Assembly: GCF_047495875.1 (NCBI RefSeq)
Contig: NC_092497.1
Span: 3,605,437 to 3,669,436, forward strand
Direction: 5' to 3'
Source: Pithys albifrons albifrons
Lineage: Eukaryota; Chordata; Aves; Passeriformes; Thamnophilidae
Length of the DNA stretch: 64,000 nucleotides
Part shown: one piece after another, positions 46,731-58,630 of the stretch
Numbering within the stretch: the first letter of the stretch is position 1
Layout: each line of letters starts with the position of its first letter
Translations under genes and position numbers: made by a program
The notes under the pieces: model-generated
The model's database searches: none
What the model was told of the DNA's origin: nothing
What the model saw: the letters and a program-made list of their open reading frames with translations, nothing else

Positions 46731-46790
46731 CATAGAATCATAGAATTATAGAATGGTTTGAGTTGGGTGAGACCTTACAGGTCACCTCAA
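46731..46790 (-). mobile_element. CR1 LINE tail fragment
   Basis: Only about 60 bp remain: three tail units ('catagaatcatagaattata'), then 'gaatggtttgagttggg' and 'ttacaggtcacc'. It is a minimal 5'-truncated copy in minus orientation. Confidence 0.9.
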
Positions 46791-48342
46791 AATTAGAACA
46801 TGTAAACTAATTGAGGAAGAAGACAACCTGGCTGGGGCTGGCAGAAAGAAAGAAGGGAGGGTGAATGTGATTACCGTTTATTATCACAGAAAAAAAAAAA
46901 GCATTTTATACTGAGACCTTCATCTTTCTGTGGAATGTTTGTTGCTGTTCCTAAAACTGGAATTTTCTTGGGAAAAATATATTGTTTGGTTGAAGTTTGG
47001 AGCTATTGCAAATAAGATTGAGAATCAAACTAAGATGTGTGAGGAAAACTTCAGTGAAAAGTGGGAGAGGTTCATTTCCTGACCTTGAGCCCAAGTCATA
47101 ACTCACCATCATCAGCAAACCCTACAACAGGAGCAGACAGGATGAGAGCAGGAATGGTGAGTCAAGTCCTGTGGGTATGTGGATGACTGTGCAGGGCTCC
47201 GACATGACAAGCACCTTTTATTTCACCATTCACCGTGCCACTCAGCACTCAGCAGTGAGTTTTTTCAGTTGCAGGATCAATATCCTGAGTTAGAAGAGGT
47301 GGAAAAAGGAGCAATGCAAGAGAGAGAAAGAGCAGAAATGCTCAGAGTAACAGAGAAGGGAATGAACAGGATCTACAATATGAAAAAGAACAATTTGGGG
47401 TTTCTTTAATAGTTGCACAGAGGGAATCACACACCCTTTTGGTTAAGGGTGAGATTCTTACAGCATCTCAGCTGCAATTCCTGTATGCCACTGTCAACGT
47501 GAAAGCAATGTTGACAGAAAAATTATTTCATACAGTATATTGAAACTCAAATATTTAAAACACCTTAACTGCAGAGGATGTGAACTGCCAACCAGTCACT
47601 TGTCTGAGAAAACTTTAGGACTGAATGGCAGCAGTATTCTGATTGCCTCACAATTCAGGCCGAAAGAAGGCAACAACCACCAAATTTTGCTTTTCAATAA
47701 GCCCTATCTGAAAAAAGTAACAATTTTGTTAGAATTGAATGAAAGTACAAAATACGCTTGGAGGCAAAATAATGTGCAGAGACTAGAAACATAGGGTCTC
47801 CTATCTTAGAACATCTTAGGCATGCATTACTAGAGCTGCATTTACCTAAATGTATTTCAGCCTGAATTGTCTTGTAAGGAGGGTATGAAGAAAGTGTTGT
47901 AGTCATTGTAACAGCCACAGGGCCTCCCTGAATAACACAGCACAACATACTGTACTTAATGTTGACACTGTTCAGTTAAACAATTATTACAATCAATTTG
48001 ACTTCTAATGCGACTTCTCTTGTAAATCTCTGGGTCATTAACCTTAACAACATCACTGTACTGTCAGTATCCAGTTCCATCAAATTAGTGTCCGAGGTAA
48101 TAGAAGAAGGAATGTATTAATGTGTTATTGGTGACTAATAAAGACAGCAATCCTCTAATGTGCTATGAAGAGCAGCTGAAGCATGCAAGGGAAGAGGAAA
48201 CAGACAAAGTGAGGGCAGCAGATCCATTTGATGGTATATGTCAGGTCATCAGATTAGGTGTTAAACAGCTTTACCTCTTTACCACTGAACCAGGAGGAGA
48301 AGGGATGGGGGATGAGTCCCTGACATATGGTCTGAATCTAAT
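46791..48342. other. unique non-coding DNA, no gene seen
   Basis: Unique DNA with an A-run near 46892-46900. The frame at 47179-47409 continues past an acceptor-like TTTTTTCAG ending near 47268, with charged helix-like sequence (QYPELEEVEKG, MQERERAEML). It follows purine-rich DNA, has no convincing donor and is not recognised. Confidence 0.45.
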
Positions 48343-49075
48343 TGTGTGAGGTTCAACAAGACCAAGTGCTGAGTCCTGTGCCTGGGTCAGAAAAACCCCA
48401 TGCACCACTACAGGCCTGGAGCAGGGTGGCTGCAAAGCTGCCCAGTGGGAAAGGACCTGGGGTTGATCGTTGGCAGCAGCTGAATATGGGCCCAGGTGTG
48501 CCCAGGTGGGCACAGGTCAGTGGTCCCTGTGCTATGCCATCCATGTGGTGTCACAGCCCCAGGTCAGTGCCTGTCCCTGTGCTGGCACTGCTGAGGCATC
48601 TCCAGTGCTGGAGCAGTTCTGGGCCCCTCAGACAGGAGAGACACTGAGGAGCTGGAGTGTGTCCAGGGAAGGAAATGGAGCTGGGAAGGGGCTGGAGAAG
48701 CAGGAGTTGCTGAGGCAGCTGTGGGGGCTCAGCCTGGAGGAAAGGAGGCTCAGGTGGAACCTTCTTGTTCTCTGCAACTTCCCCCTGACAGCAGGGGTAA
48801 GCCAAGTGGGTCTTGATCTCTTCTCCCTGATAACAAGTGGCAGGATGAGAGGATATGGCCTCAGTTGCACCATGGGAAGATAAGATTGGATATTAGTAAA
48901 ATTTCTTCATGGAAAGGGTTGCCCAGCCCTGGCATACCATTCCTGGACAGGATTAAAAGTTGTGAAGATATGGCATTTGGGGACATGGGTTAGTGGTGGT
49001 CTTGGCAGTGCTGAGGGAACCGGTGAATTCAGTGATCTTAAAGAACTTTCCTAACTCATTATTTCTGTGATATTA
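48343..49075 (+). mobile_element. CR1 LINE fragment, ORF2 C-terminal region and 3' UTR
   Basis: About 730 bp of plus-strand CR1. It begins in the part of ORF2 just after the reverse transcriptase core ('gtgaggttcaacaagaccaa', matching the CR1 'RFNKxKC' region). It continues through 'gggcccctcagacaggagag', 'ggctcagcctggaggaaagg', 'gataacaagtggcaggatga' and 'aatttcttcatggaaagggt' to a decayed tail near 'tttctgtgatatta'. Overlapping frames up to 137 codons are fragments of the broken ORF. It mirrors the minus-strand copy at 45929-46540. Confidence 0.93.
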
Positions 49076-52000
49076 TATGACAAATGAAGAATGCAGTTAA
49101 TTTTGAAGTGGTCAAAAGAACTCTGCTTCATGAAGTATTACTCTGTGTTCCAGCAGATAGCAGCAGCATGTAAAATCTTATAGTTGTAGTAGAATGAAAG
49201 GGGTTAACACTCCTAATTATGAAAGTATTTAATTTTTTAGCCCCTATCATGCTCCATAATGTAGCTTGCACTTCAGAGAACCCGAGTTATGCCGATATAA
49301 ATAGACTTTTACATCAGTGCCATCCAGTTTATCTTCCAGCTGTCACACTCTGAGTGATGTCTCCTGACATTGTTTGAGACTGCTCTTTACTAAGACGAGA
49401 GATGTCACAGCCCATCATGTCCACTACCATGAAAGGAGCACTGAGTGTTCACAACCCAGCAGAAAGGGTACAGGGGTACACACAGAGAGTGACAGTGTGA
49501 GTGCTGGAAATCCCACTGACATCCAGGCATTGGGAGAAACATCCTGTTTGAGGGTGACTCCTGCCAGCTTGCATTAGCAAATGGTATGGTGGGTAGGCAT
49601 GGCATGCCACAGGCACAATTTGGATCCCTTTTAATGCCCTGAAATATCACTCTTTGCCTGCAATTACTGATGGTCAATACATTCCTCTTCCAAGTATAGC
49701 TGTATTCAGAGGGTTAACATAACACAGAATAATGTTTCAACAGGCATCACTCAATAATAATAAAAAGCCCCAAAGTAACATTGTATTCATCCTATATTCC
49801 CAAAGATCTTAGAGGTTATAAACAAAAAATTACCAATTCAGCAGCAAAACAGAAATCCTTTCAAATCAAACTTTCAAGGCAGAAGAAAGGGACATGAAGA
49901 ATTAATGACAAGTTTAATCATGAAGGCAGCATTTCTTGAACAAAATAAATTAGGCACTTCATTTGGGGATTGGCAAGATCACCAGGTTAATACCTTTTCC
50001 TATAGAAAATGTGATACAGGATTTTAAATTGTATCCTATAATTAGGATTCTTGTCTTAGGGCTGAAAAACATCATTCCATCTTTTGGTAGGGCACTGTCC
50101 CTGATGTTTAATTTCTGTTCTGTAAATCCATACACAAAGGTAAAGAAAATCAATAGTAATAATAAAGTAATTCTTATGTTTTGGTAAAGTTGATATTAAC
50201 TGGGTAAAATTACAAACAAATGACTGCTGCAAGTTTTGTATTGCTGAGAACTTTTGTCCTGCACCGCTGGTCAAACCCCATGGTTATTTATTTGCTAAAA
50301 ATTCCAATTTTCTCGTATCATGGAAGCCTGATGAAACGTGTAATTGAAAACTCATAATGAATGAAATTTTAACCACCTCTACTCTCTAAAGAAAAAAACC
50401 GGCAAAACAAAAAACTCAGCTGTGATAGCCTGATCTCAAATCTATCAAATACTTTTCAAAAGTATTGATGAATTCTGTATGAGGCTTTTTTATGTGGTTC
50501 AGTTTATGACTTCAGTTATCTAGTAGTTTAGGTGTCTCAGCTAGGATAACTAAATAACCATCTTCTATAATCAACAGCTTTAGATAAATCTAGGATACAG
50601 TGGGAGGCAGAAGGGGTTGCAGTTACCTGAGTTAGGTAAGTGGCCTGGGGGAAAGGACCAAGTGTCTCTTCATATTGATGGATGAAGGAACTGAGATGCC
50701 TGTTTTAAAGCTGATTAACTATTTTATTTCAGTATTACTAAATGCTTCGGTGGGATGAGTCATACTTCTGATCAATTAGCCTGTGAGGTGTGCCAGTGGA
50801 ATGCCACAAAATACTCTGATGACGGCAACAAAAATATGTTCACATAATTACAAATAATACATAAGGGAGAATTAGAGATGGGACACACTTTCTTGTTTTA
50901 TTGTGCTGCCATGGGTTATCATTTCAATTTTCTTCCTCTCCTGGATGCTGAAGTAGTGCAGAGTTTAATTCATCTTCATCTTTCTTTCCTTGTTATTTTT
51001 AATGCTGCATGAACATGGAGTTTTATGCTTGTATTGTTTTGCCTTGGGCTCTGTCTGTAAGAGAAAATGGAGGCAATAGCTCTACTTTCAGCAGTAGGTA
51101 GGCTAAGAGCTCTTTTTATTCAGAAGGATCTGATGATGCAGAAAGTTGGGGGGATTTAGGCCACGTTCATGGCATGAATTAGTAATAACAGGGAAATCGG
51201 GCTATTACACACTTGAAAACATGTTACTGCATAAGACCCAAAAGTGGGGAGAGGGACTATGACACACAGTTTTAAATTACATGAAGAAACAGAATGAATT
51301 TTCAGCATATTTACAGACTACTGTTTTGGTTTGTATTTCTGGCATTTAGACAAAACATTTTTGTTTTGTTTCATGAAAACATACAGGATATCTTATCTAT
51401 TAATTAATTGGTATGACAAATGTCACAATACCCAGTGTTTGATAGCAGTTTCCTTCAAAACGTTTATGAACACTGTGTGACATTTGCTCTTGAGATTCAG
51501 CCTCTTTGCACTGTTCAGCTGCAAAAAGACCTAAAACCAGTAGAAAAAGACAAATAAGAAAACAGCAGATTCACATATGCCAACCTAAACTGGCATAAAC
51601 CAGCAATGCTGTTGAAAGAGCTAGTCACATCTCCCATCATTTACTCCTACCCAGGCAGCACAATCCAGCCAACAAAAAAACAGGTATTGAACTGAATTAA
51701 TATTGATCATCTCCCTTAACCTGTACAGTGTGTGGTTTCAAAATGCTTGTGTTGGCATATGGAAGGAGGTGCATAGGCACAGGGGCTTAAAAGTTGAACA
51801 TGAAATTATGGCAGACTTTGAGAGATCCACCAATAGTGGGCACTACACTTCCACCTCTATCACAGGGGTTGTGCATGGGGAAGCAGCTGTAAAGGAGCAC
51901 TTCTCCCATCCAGTGTATAGGCCAAGCTGCACTTTGCTGTCTGTTCAGAAGAGGTTGGACTCTCCCAGTAGTGAATCTTCAAGGCCAAGAAGGGCTGCTC

Positions 52001-52828
52001 TACTGAAATAACTCTCTCAGTCAAACACAAATTAGTGGACTCCATACAGCAGCAACTGAACAGTTTTTTTATTGCCTGCATTATGCCAGAGGTCAGACTC
52101 AAAGAGATAATCCTCTTTTATGGTGTTAAAGTGTATAAAACCAGATAAAATTAATCCAAAGGACACTCTTGTGCCTGTTGATGCCTAGTAAGATATTTGC
52201 TCTATCTGACTTTTGGTATTTGGGGTCATTTTAATTCACAGGCTCTTATTTTTCTTCCATTATTGGATTTTCTGTCCTTGCAGCTCCAAGACTTTATGGG
52301 CCCATACACAGAAGAAATGAGTGAGTAATGTGAGCAGCATCTTTGCTCTCCCTGCCAATATGGACTACAGCCACAGCCTCCTTAGTTTTAAGGAGTTTTA
52401 ATTTTCTCTGGCTATGAGAAAATTCAGAACATTTCCTGGGCAGAGTAGAGTGTACAACACACAGGTCAGGGACCTAATACACAGCTATTCTGGAAGAAGA
52501 GAAGCCCAGCTTTCCTTTCTTGAATTAATATAAAAGGAGGACTTTTCGTCTCTGTCATGGTCCAACAAAAATTTCTGAAGGGTGAGGTCTGAGACAATGA
52601 CAGAATCTCAGCAGAAAAGTTGAAGGACATCACGATAGTACTTTTCAGGTTATTTCTATTTCCACAGTGTAAAAATATTTGTTTAATAATGAGGTATATA
52701 TTTTTAATATGGACTGAATGTGATATTTTGTTGCATACTTGCATCTCATCACAGTAGCATATGAATAATAATACTTCCTGACAGGTATTAGTTATTTTTC
52801 CTTTCAGCTATCAGGAGACATGAACTAG
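49076..52828. other. unique non-coding DNA, no gene seen
   Basis: About 3.75 kb of unique AT-rich DNA. A TATAAATA-like string at 49297-49304 has no other promoter features around it. The 102-codon frame at 51703-52011 overlaps an open minus frame and has no recognised domain. Confidence 0.5.
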
Positions 52829-52978
52829 TGCTGTTTTGGGGGTTTGGTTTTTTGGAGGATTTTGGTTGGTTGGTGGGTTGGATGATTTTTTTTATTTGGT
52901 TTGGTTTGGGGTTTTGTTGAGGATTTTTGTTGTTTTGGGGTTTTTTTTGTTGTTTTGTTTGTGGTTTGAGGGTGTTTT
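52829..52978 (+). repeat. G/T-rich low-complexity tract (GGTTT/GTTTT)
   Basis: About 150 bp made almost only of G and T on the plus strand in irregular GGTTT, TTGG and GTTTT motifs. Its reverse complement resembles the A/C-rich tract at 8805-8916. A minus-strand frame rich in K, P, Q and N crosses it as an artefact. Confidence 0.88.
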
Positions 52979-54326
52979 TACTGAAACCAAGAAATAAGTG
53001 TCTTACCTCATAATACACTTTAAGTCACTCACAGAGTTAGGAACCAAACACACATGAACTTCTTCCTGTCTGGATCTGTAATTAAAGCACCAACTGCCAT
53101 TAAATTAAAATCTTAATAATACAAATATATGTGAAAAATATGTGTGTCTGATGATGGATGAAGTAAAATGCATTTAGAAGTTTCTACAACACCTTTTTTA
53201 TACTTTTAAATTTTAGATCTTTCCATTAGAAAAGCATGACCCATTACCCAAGTAGAAAAAGAAACATGGACAGTCAAAGAATACCAAGTCATGAAAATAA
53301 ATAGGTGGGGAGTCTTGGCTCTCAATTACACAGGTCCTTTGTCACAGTTCAAGTGTGTTCTTTTAGCCTACAAATGAGATAGTTTTCTTACTAAGTCAGG
53401 CACTGGCAGAGTTTTATCTTCATCACTTTAATGGAGCATGTCCGTTATTCAATGAGTTAATTTCAGAAAGGGGGTCAAGTTTGGAAGGATTAAGTGCCAG
53501 CTAAAGAAACAAAGCTTTCGTGATCTCCTGCCTATATTGCTTGGAGAAGGGTGGCAGGGAGGAGACTGATGCAGCTTTCTATGTTTGCTCTCATTTTCAG
53601 GTGTCTTCATGAGACATGAGGGGAAAAAGGCTGCCAAGTGTTTACCACAGTTTAAACAGAGTAAAAACCTAATAAAACCATCCTCATTTAAAGCCACCCA
53701 CCTTTAGCACAACACACAAGACCTTTAGCAGAAATTAAAAAAAACCCAACCAACCAGCAGATTTAAAGTTATTGCTTAAAAGGGAGCAGTGGTAGAAGAA
53801 GATATGTCCTCAAGGGAAGAAATCTTCATGGTGGAGCTGAAGATCTTAGGGAAGGAGCAAGCAACACCTAAAGTTGAGCTGTATGCACAAAAGAATTGTG
53901 GAAAGTTAGACTGGTGACCACCTCCTTGGGAAACAAAGCAAATAGGGAACCAAAGCAAATATTAAATGCTTATGAGGCTGTTTTCTGCATCAAGGGGGAA
54001 GCTTCTCCCTCTGGCCACTCTTTGGAGTGGTCCAGCATTGTCTAGCAAAGAACATGGCTGAGGACCAGGGAGAAAGAGTTATTTTCTGTGACTGCGAGGA
54101 TGATTCAGAGATGACGCTTCGTTGGAGGCTACACAAATGTCTTATCTTCCACAAAAACCCAGTGCACAGGTGGGGTAAGAGATGAGGGTAATGGGAGAAG
54201 AAGAAAGAGGGGAATGGAGAAGACGCTGTGGTAGTGCCCACTGACAGGAAAAGGGCAATGGACAGAAACCATAACACAGGAAGTTCATTTGAATATGGGG
54301 AAGTACTTAATTGTGATGGTGAATAA
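52979..54326. other. unique non-coding DNA, no gene seen
   Basis: Unique DNA with a short AAACCC/CAACC tract near 53736-53757. Frames at 53449-53697 and 53990-54277 (minus) show no known domain. Confidence 0.5.
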
Positions 54327-54520
54327 GCATCAGAACAGGCTGTTCAGACAGGTTGTGCAGTTTCCTTTCCTGGAGATATTAAAACCCCAACTAGACAGGG
54401 TCCTGTGCTACCTGTCCACTTTACAAAGAAAGCTGAACTGGATGATCTCCAGTCCAACATCAACCACGCTGTGATTCTGTGCTTCTGTGATTCTGTGCTT
54501 CTGTGATTCTGTGATCTGTG
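54327..54520 (+). mobile_element. CR1 LINE 3' fragment with expanded tail
   Basis: About 190 bp of CR1 3' UTR in plus orientation: 'gaacaggctgttcagacagg', 'cctttcctggagatatt', 'gaactggatgatctccagtc'. The tail at about 54470-54520 alternates GATTCTGT and GCTTCTGT, giving a 16-bp composite unit repeated instead of the usual 8-bp unit. Confidence 0.93.
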
Positions 54521-55361
54521 CCCTTGGAGAGGACTTGTCAGCACAGTTGCTCTGGCTAGGCATAGGGCTACAGTTCAGGGAAGCAACCCTCCTGACGCCG
54601 ATAGTTTTCCTCAAAAACGAGGGACAGGAAGTTCCCAAAGCTATGGTGGAGTAGACAAATTAAACAGTTTTAATATGTGTTTACCTCCAGATAGAATTAC
54701 CAGTTCTCCATGTTAAGGTGTTAGAAATGCTGAGACTGAAAACTGGTAAATAAATTACTAAGACATATTTTTATTTTACTGATTCAGACAGCAAAGAAGA
54801 CATTTCAGTTCTCTGAAGGCAAGTGTTTTCAGTTTAAATGTATATATTCTTGTATATTCAGAGGAAGATATGATTGATACAGTTCTCTGGTCTTACCTTC
54901 AACTAAAGGGGAAGGAAAGAATCTGCTAGAAGCAGCACATTTGTCTTTACTTCCTTCTAGGGAAAGGTTTCTTGGGGAAACTTACAAACTTTCTCGTAAG
55001 TGAAAAGGAGTCCAGTGCACCTCTAACTTAGCACTAATGGCCCACTTTATTACCCTCACCTGAAAAGAAATGCAGAAAAGTTTGATCCACCTAGGAAAGA
55101 TCTGAAACATGTGACTTCCAAAAAGAAATATTTCCCCAGAAAACATCAAGAAGTTGCACGATGAAGAAAACAGCTTCATATATTCATAGTATAGAAATGG
55201 AAAAGTTTTTAAATGTACATTCCCTACACCTCACTCCCAGTGGGTACAAGAAGGTAAAACAGGCAAGTGGGTGGCTGTATTCTGGCACTCTCTTCTCCCT
55301 CAATAATTTCAAATACTGACTTCAGAGCTCAGTGAGCAGAAGAAAATCTTTTTCTATTTAA
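54521..55361. other. unique non-coding DNA, no gene seen
   Basis: Unique sequence with no recognised feature. Confidence 0.5.
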
Positions 55362-55475
55362 ATCATAGAATCATTGAATGGCCTGGGTTGGAAGGGACAT
55401 TAAAGACCATCTAGTGCCAAGACCATCTAGTTCCAGGCTCCTGATATCATCATGAACACCTCCACTAGACCAGAT
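55362..55475 (-). mobile_element. CR1 LINE 3' fragment with internal duplication
   Basis: About 115 bp of minus-strand CR1 beginning 'atcatagaatcattgaatgg' and containing 'ctgggttggaagggacatta' and 'acctccactagaccagat'. A 16-bp unit, AAGACCATCTAGTGCC, is duplicated at 55403-55434 with one mismatch, a private event in this copy. Confidence 0.92.
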
Positions 55476-56574
55476 ATTTTACTGATATTGGTGTGTCACT
55501 TATTTTGGATCTTATGCAAAAGATATTAGTCAATTAAAATCTAAGCTTATCTGAGCCCTAACCATGAGATATGATGATGATACTATCTGCACTTTAAGAT
55601 CTTTTTTTCTATTTGTGATAACCTATTTTCATGTGGCCTGAGGGAAAAAGTCAGTAGTTAGCTCTCCACAGAAGCTTGGATACATCAAAGGTTCCCAGAC
55701 TGACATGGACCTTCAGTCACATTCCTTCTGGTTTAGTGACAATGACTTTTTTTGTTGTTGTTGAAGTACCTTTAACTTCATTCTTTTCAGAAGAATCAAT
55801 TTCCTGGAAGGGACTGGATTGAATATAAATCAGTGTCCTGAAGCAGTCTGCAAATTTTCCAGACATCTAGTCTGACACTTTTAGGCTCCTGGGTGTCATC
55901 TCTTAGGAAAAAAACTAGCAGTAAAGATGCCTGCAGCTTATAAACAATGTCAAGAAGAACATCCTGACAGGAGGCTGTAATGTGGTCTTTTAGTTATTTA
56001 CTTGCTGAAGAGTGAGATTTTTTCCTTTGGCCTCTTCCATGAGAGAAAGATCCCTCTCTGTGCACCACAGTAACACTCACCACTTGCCATTTCCACAGAG
56101 ATTGGCCTCCACAAAGCAAGCAAAGAGATGTCCTTGGGGCTGCTGCCTTGGCACCCTCCCTTCAAGTGGTACCTATGGAGATACAGATCCATGTAGCAGA
56201 ATTTGTCATTTTCCTCACGATTTCCATGCAGCAGCAGCATTACGCATCCAGGTCTCCAAACTGCAATGAAGATAAGACCCTTTCCAAGGTATGGTTAGTG
56301 TAAGAAATGCATGAATGACATAGTCATAGCAAGGAAATAAAGGAATCAGGAGAGTGATGGTTTGATTTAACGTATGAAGGAAATCAAGTGTGGAGGTTGT
56401 CTCAATGCTGGAAACAATGATATGTGTAGCCTTCCTGTTAGGGAGATCCCAGCACTGGCTGTGCAATATAATTCTGCTTTCAGAAGACAGAGGAGGACCA
56501 CATCCAGCCTGTGCTGTCAACTGCAAGAAGTATGAATGTGAAGACACAACCTGATATATCACAAACCCAGATCA
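55476..56574. other. unique non-coding DNA, no gene seen
   Basis: Unique DNA. Open frames on both strands at 55998-56562 overlap each other and have no recognised domain. Confidence 0.5.
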
Positions 56575-56662
56575 TTTCAGTGGTGTTGGACTACATGGTC
56601 CTTACGGGTCCCTTCCAACCCAAACCATTTTGTGATTCCAGGATTCTGTGATTCTTTGATTA
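56575..56662 (+). mobile_element. CR1 LINE 3'-terminal fragment
   Basis: About 90 bp of CR1 3' end in plus orientation: 'gtgttggactacatggtcct', 'gggtcccttccaacccaaac', then tail units 'tgtgattccaggattctgtg' and 'attctttgatt'. Confidence 0.92.
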
Positions 56663-58199
56663 TACAATTCAATTAAAAGTGCTTCTTTTCAGAGTCTAAC
56701 AAGCTTTTCTGCACGAGCTATTCCTTCAGTTTCAAGCCACTATCTTTGACTATCTTTAACCAGGGTTTTTGCTTACAAATATTTCAACATAAGGCTTTTC
56801 AGTTGTTATGAAATGAGTCAAATGTGGCTAGATAGAGCCAGCTGTCATGCAAGCTTCTCCCCATGCTTTTGCCAGGCTGTCGCTATGTGCGGTACCTATA
56901 TACCACCATACAGTATGTTGGCTGTTACTTCTTTGTATAGCATAGCAAGGCTGAAGATATGAGCTGGCCCTGAATGTCTTCAATCTTGAAGCACATATAT
57001 AGAGTTCCAAATATAGCAGATGCAAAGTAATTGTCACCTCAAAGAAGACATGTTAAGCTGATGAGTCGATGGCGCTGCTAACTGCTCTGTTCTCCCCCTT
57101 CTTAGTCAGTATATTATCTATCTGTCCAAATTCCTGGAAGAGACCCTCATGGTACAGATTCACAGATAATATTTTAGAGTAACTAATTTGGCACTGTAAG
57201 TCTGGTCACATTATAACTTTCACAACCCCAGATTCACAAATTGTGTAGCTACAACACTGTAAGTCTGGATGTATTCACAATCACACATTCACAAGTAGTG
57301 AGATTTATTGATTGTAACAGAGTAAGGTTCAGAAAGTGCTGTTGATAAATACACTGATATCAGACTACACAAGCAATAGTATTACTATTGAATAAAACTT
57401 ACCCAATAGGTGTCCCTGTGGGAGAAGACATGGGTACAGCCCATTGACTATCCAAAGTGAAGTGTCCTCTGAGCTCCCTTCCCTCTTCAACTACATTTAT
57501 ATTGTTTCTGTTAAGGGTGGGGAAAAGAAACTTTCAATTGGTGTCATTTCATGATTAGGTGGGATTTGGTTGACTTGTGTCATACATGTAAAGCATGTAC
57601 AGATTTTACTTCATTAGCATATGGAAGGATGTGAAAAGTAAAATGTGTTGTCAAATTAAGGAAACAACATTCAGCTTACAGTCACTGATTAGTGTATTTG
57701 TTTGGCTTAGTTCCCTTAAGCTGCATTGTTTAAACAGATCATGACTGCAACACCTCTGTGCCACTCCATCCTTTGTTTCAGTCCTCTCTCAGGGAAGTAC
57801 ACCAAGTTTGCTGTGTTCCTGTTCCTCAAATTGCAGACAGTTTGTTTCTGGTGAATTATTGTCAGTGGGGATGAGTTCTTGCTCAGCTTTGTCTTACACT
57901 ATTTTTCCACAGAATGTGAGTTTGGTTAATAGAAACTAATATGCATGTTTTCTGTGGTTAAGAAATTACATTTCTTTGTATCACTTTGAAGACTCTTTAT
58001 GGATCTGTCATTCAAGGAACCTCACAGATAGCCATGTGGGGTGATCAGCAAAGAACAACCGCATTTACCCTAAGTCCAGATTTTCTTTAATGGAGCTTAT
58101 TTTTAACAGTTTGATTTTTGTGCTAAAGCTAATTCGTGAAATAGCATAAAGAGTGGTGAGGAATTGCAGTGCTTTTCACTTTAGGAAAGAAGGAGATTT
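56663..58199. other. unique non-coding DNA with imperfect 63-bp duplication
   Basis: Unique DNA without a gene. CACTGTAAGTCTGG occurs at 57192-57205 and again at 57255-57268, with related ATTCACAA strings after each, suggesting an old tandem duplication of about 63 bp. An LTR or other diverged element around 57100-57500 is possible but not shown. Confidence 0.4.
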
Positions 58200-58305
58200 C
58201 ATAGTCATAGAATCAAATAATAGAATATCCTGAGTTGGGAGGAACCCACTATCGTGATCTCCAACTTGTGGCCCTTACAGGACAACAAGAATCACATCAT
58301 GTGTC
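58200..58305 (-). mobile_element. CR1 LINE 3' fragment, different subfamily
   Basis: About 105 bp of minus-strand CR1: 'catagtcatagaatcaaata', 'cctgagttgggaggaaccca', 'gatctccaacttgtggccct', 'caagaatcacatcatgtg'. The 'gacccac...gatctccaact' spacing differs from the other minus copies in this window and points to another CR1 subfamily. Confidence 0.85.
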
Positions 58306-58630
58306 TTGTCAGACAGTTTAAAATTACATTTAGCCTTTACTCTCAATGGTCAAATAATGTTTTATACCTTTTTTAATCAAAGTAAAGCAAAAGTCCTTTC
58401 AATAGGCATCCCTGAGATCCCTCTAAAGACCCATGGGAGAAGCTGGGACACTCGGCTGCTTGTGAGACCAGAATTCAGTTCAGAGTCAGAAGAGATCTAC
58501 TCAACCACTGACCTCCAGCCTGTGCCATTCAATTGTCCCAGGTTACTAACAGGAATATGTTGCTACCACCTGACAACTGTGAGTAGGCTCTGAACTGAAG
58601 TAAAAAATTCTCAGCACAGCGGGCATTTCA
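58306..58630. other. unique non-coding DNA, no gene seen
   Basis: A spacer of about 325 bp between two CR1 copies. The 95-codon frame at 58306-58593 has no recognised domain and starts at the CR1 edge. Confidence 0.5.

Noticed and set aside
47269..47409. Charged, helix-like open frame after an acceptor-like TTTTTTCAG
   Set aside because: Purine-rich DNA gives E/R/K-rich frames by composition; no donor or known family was seen.
48342..48883. Frames of 101 and 137 codons
   Set aside because: They are pieces of degraded CR1 ORF2 in different frames.
49297..49304. TATAAATA string as a promoter
   Set aside because: TATA-like strings are frequent in AT-rich DNA; no CpG cluster, initiator or downstream gene accompanies it.
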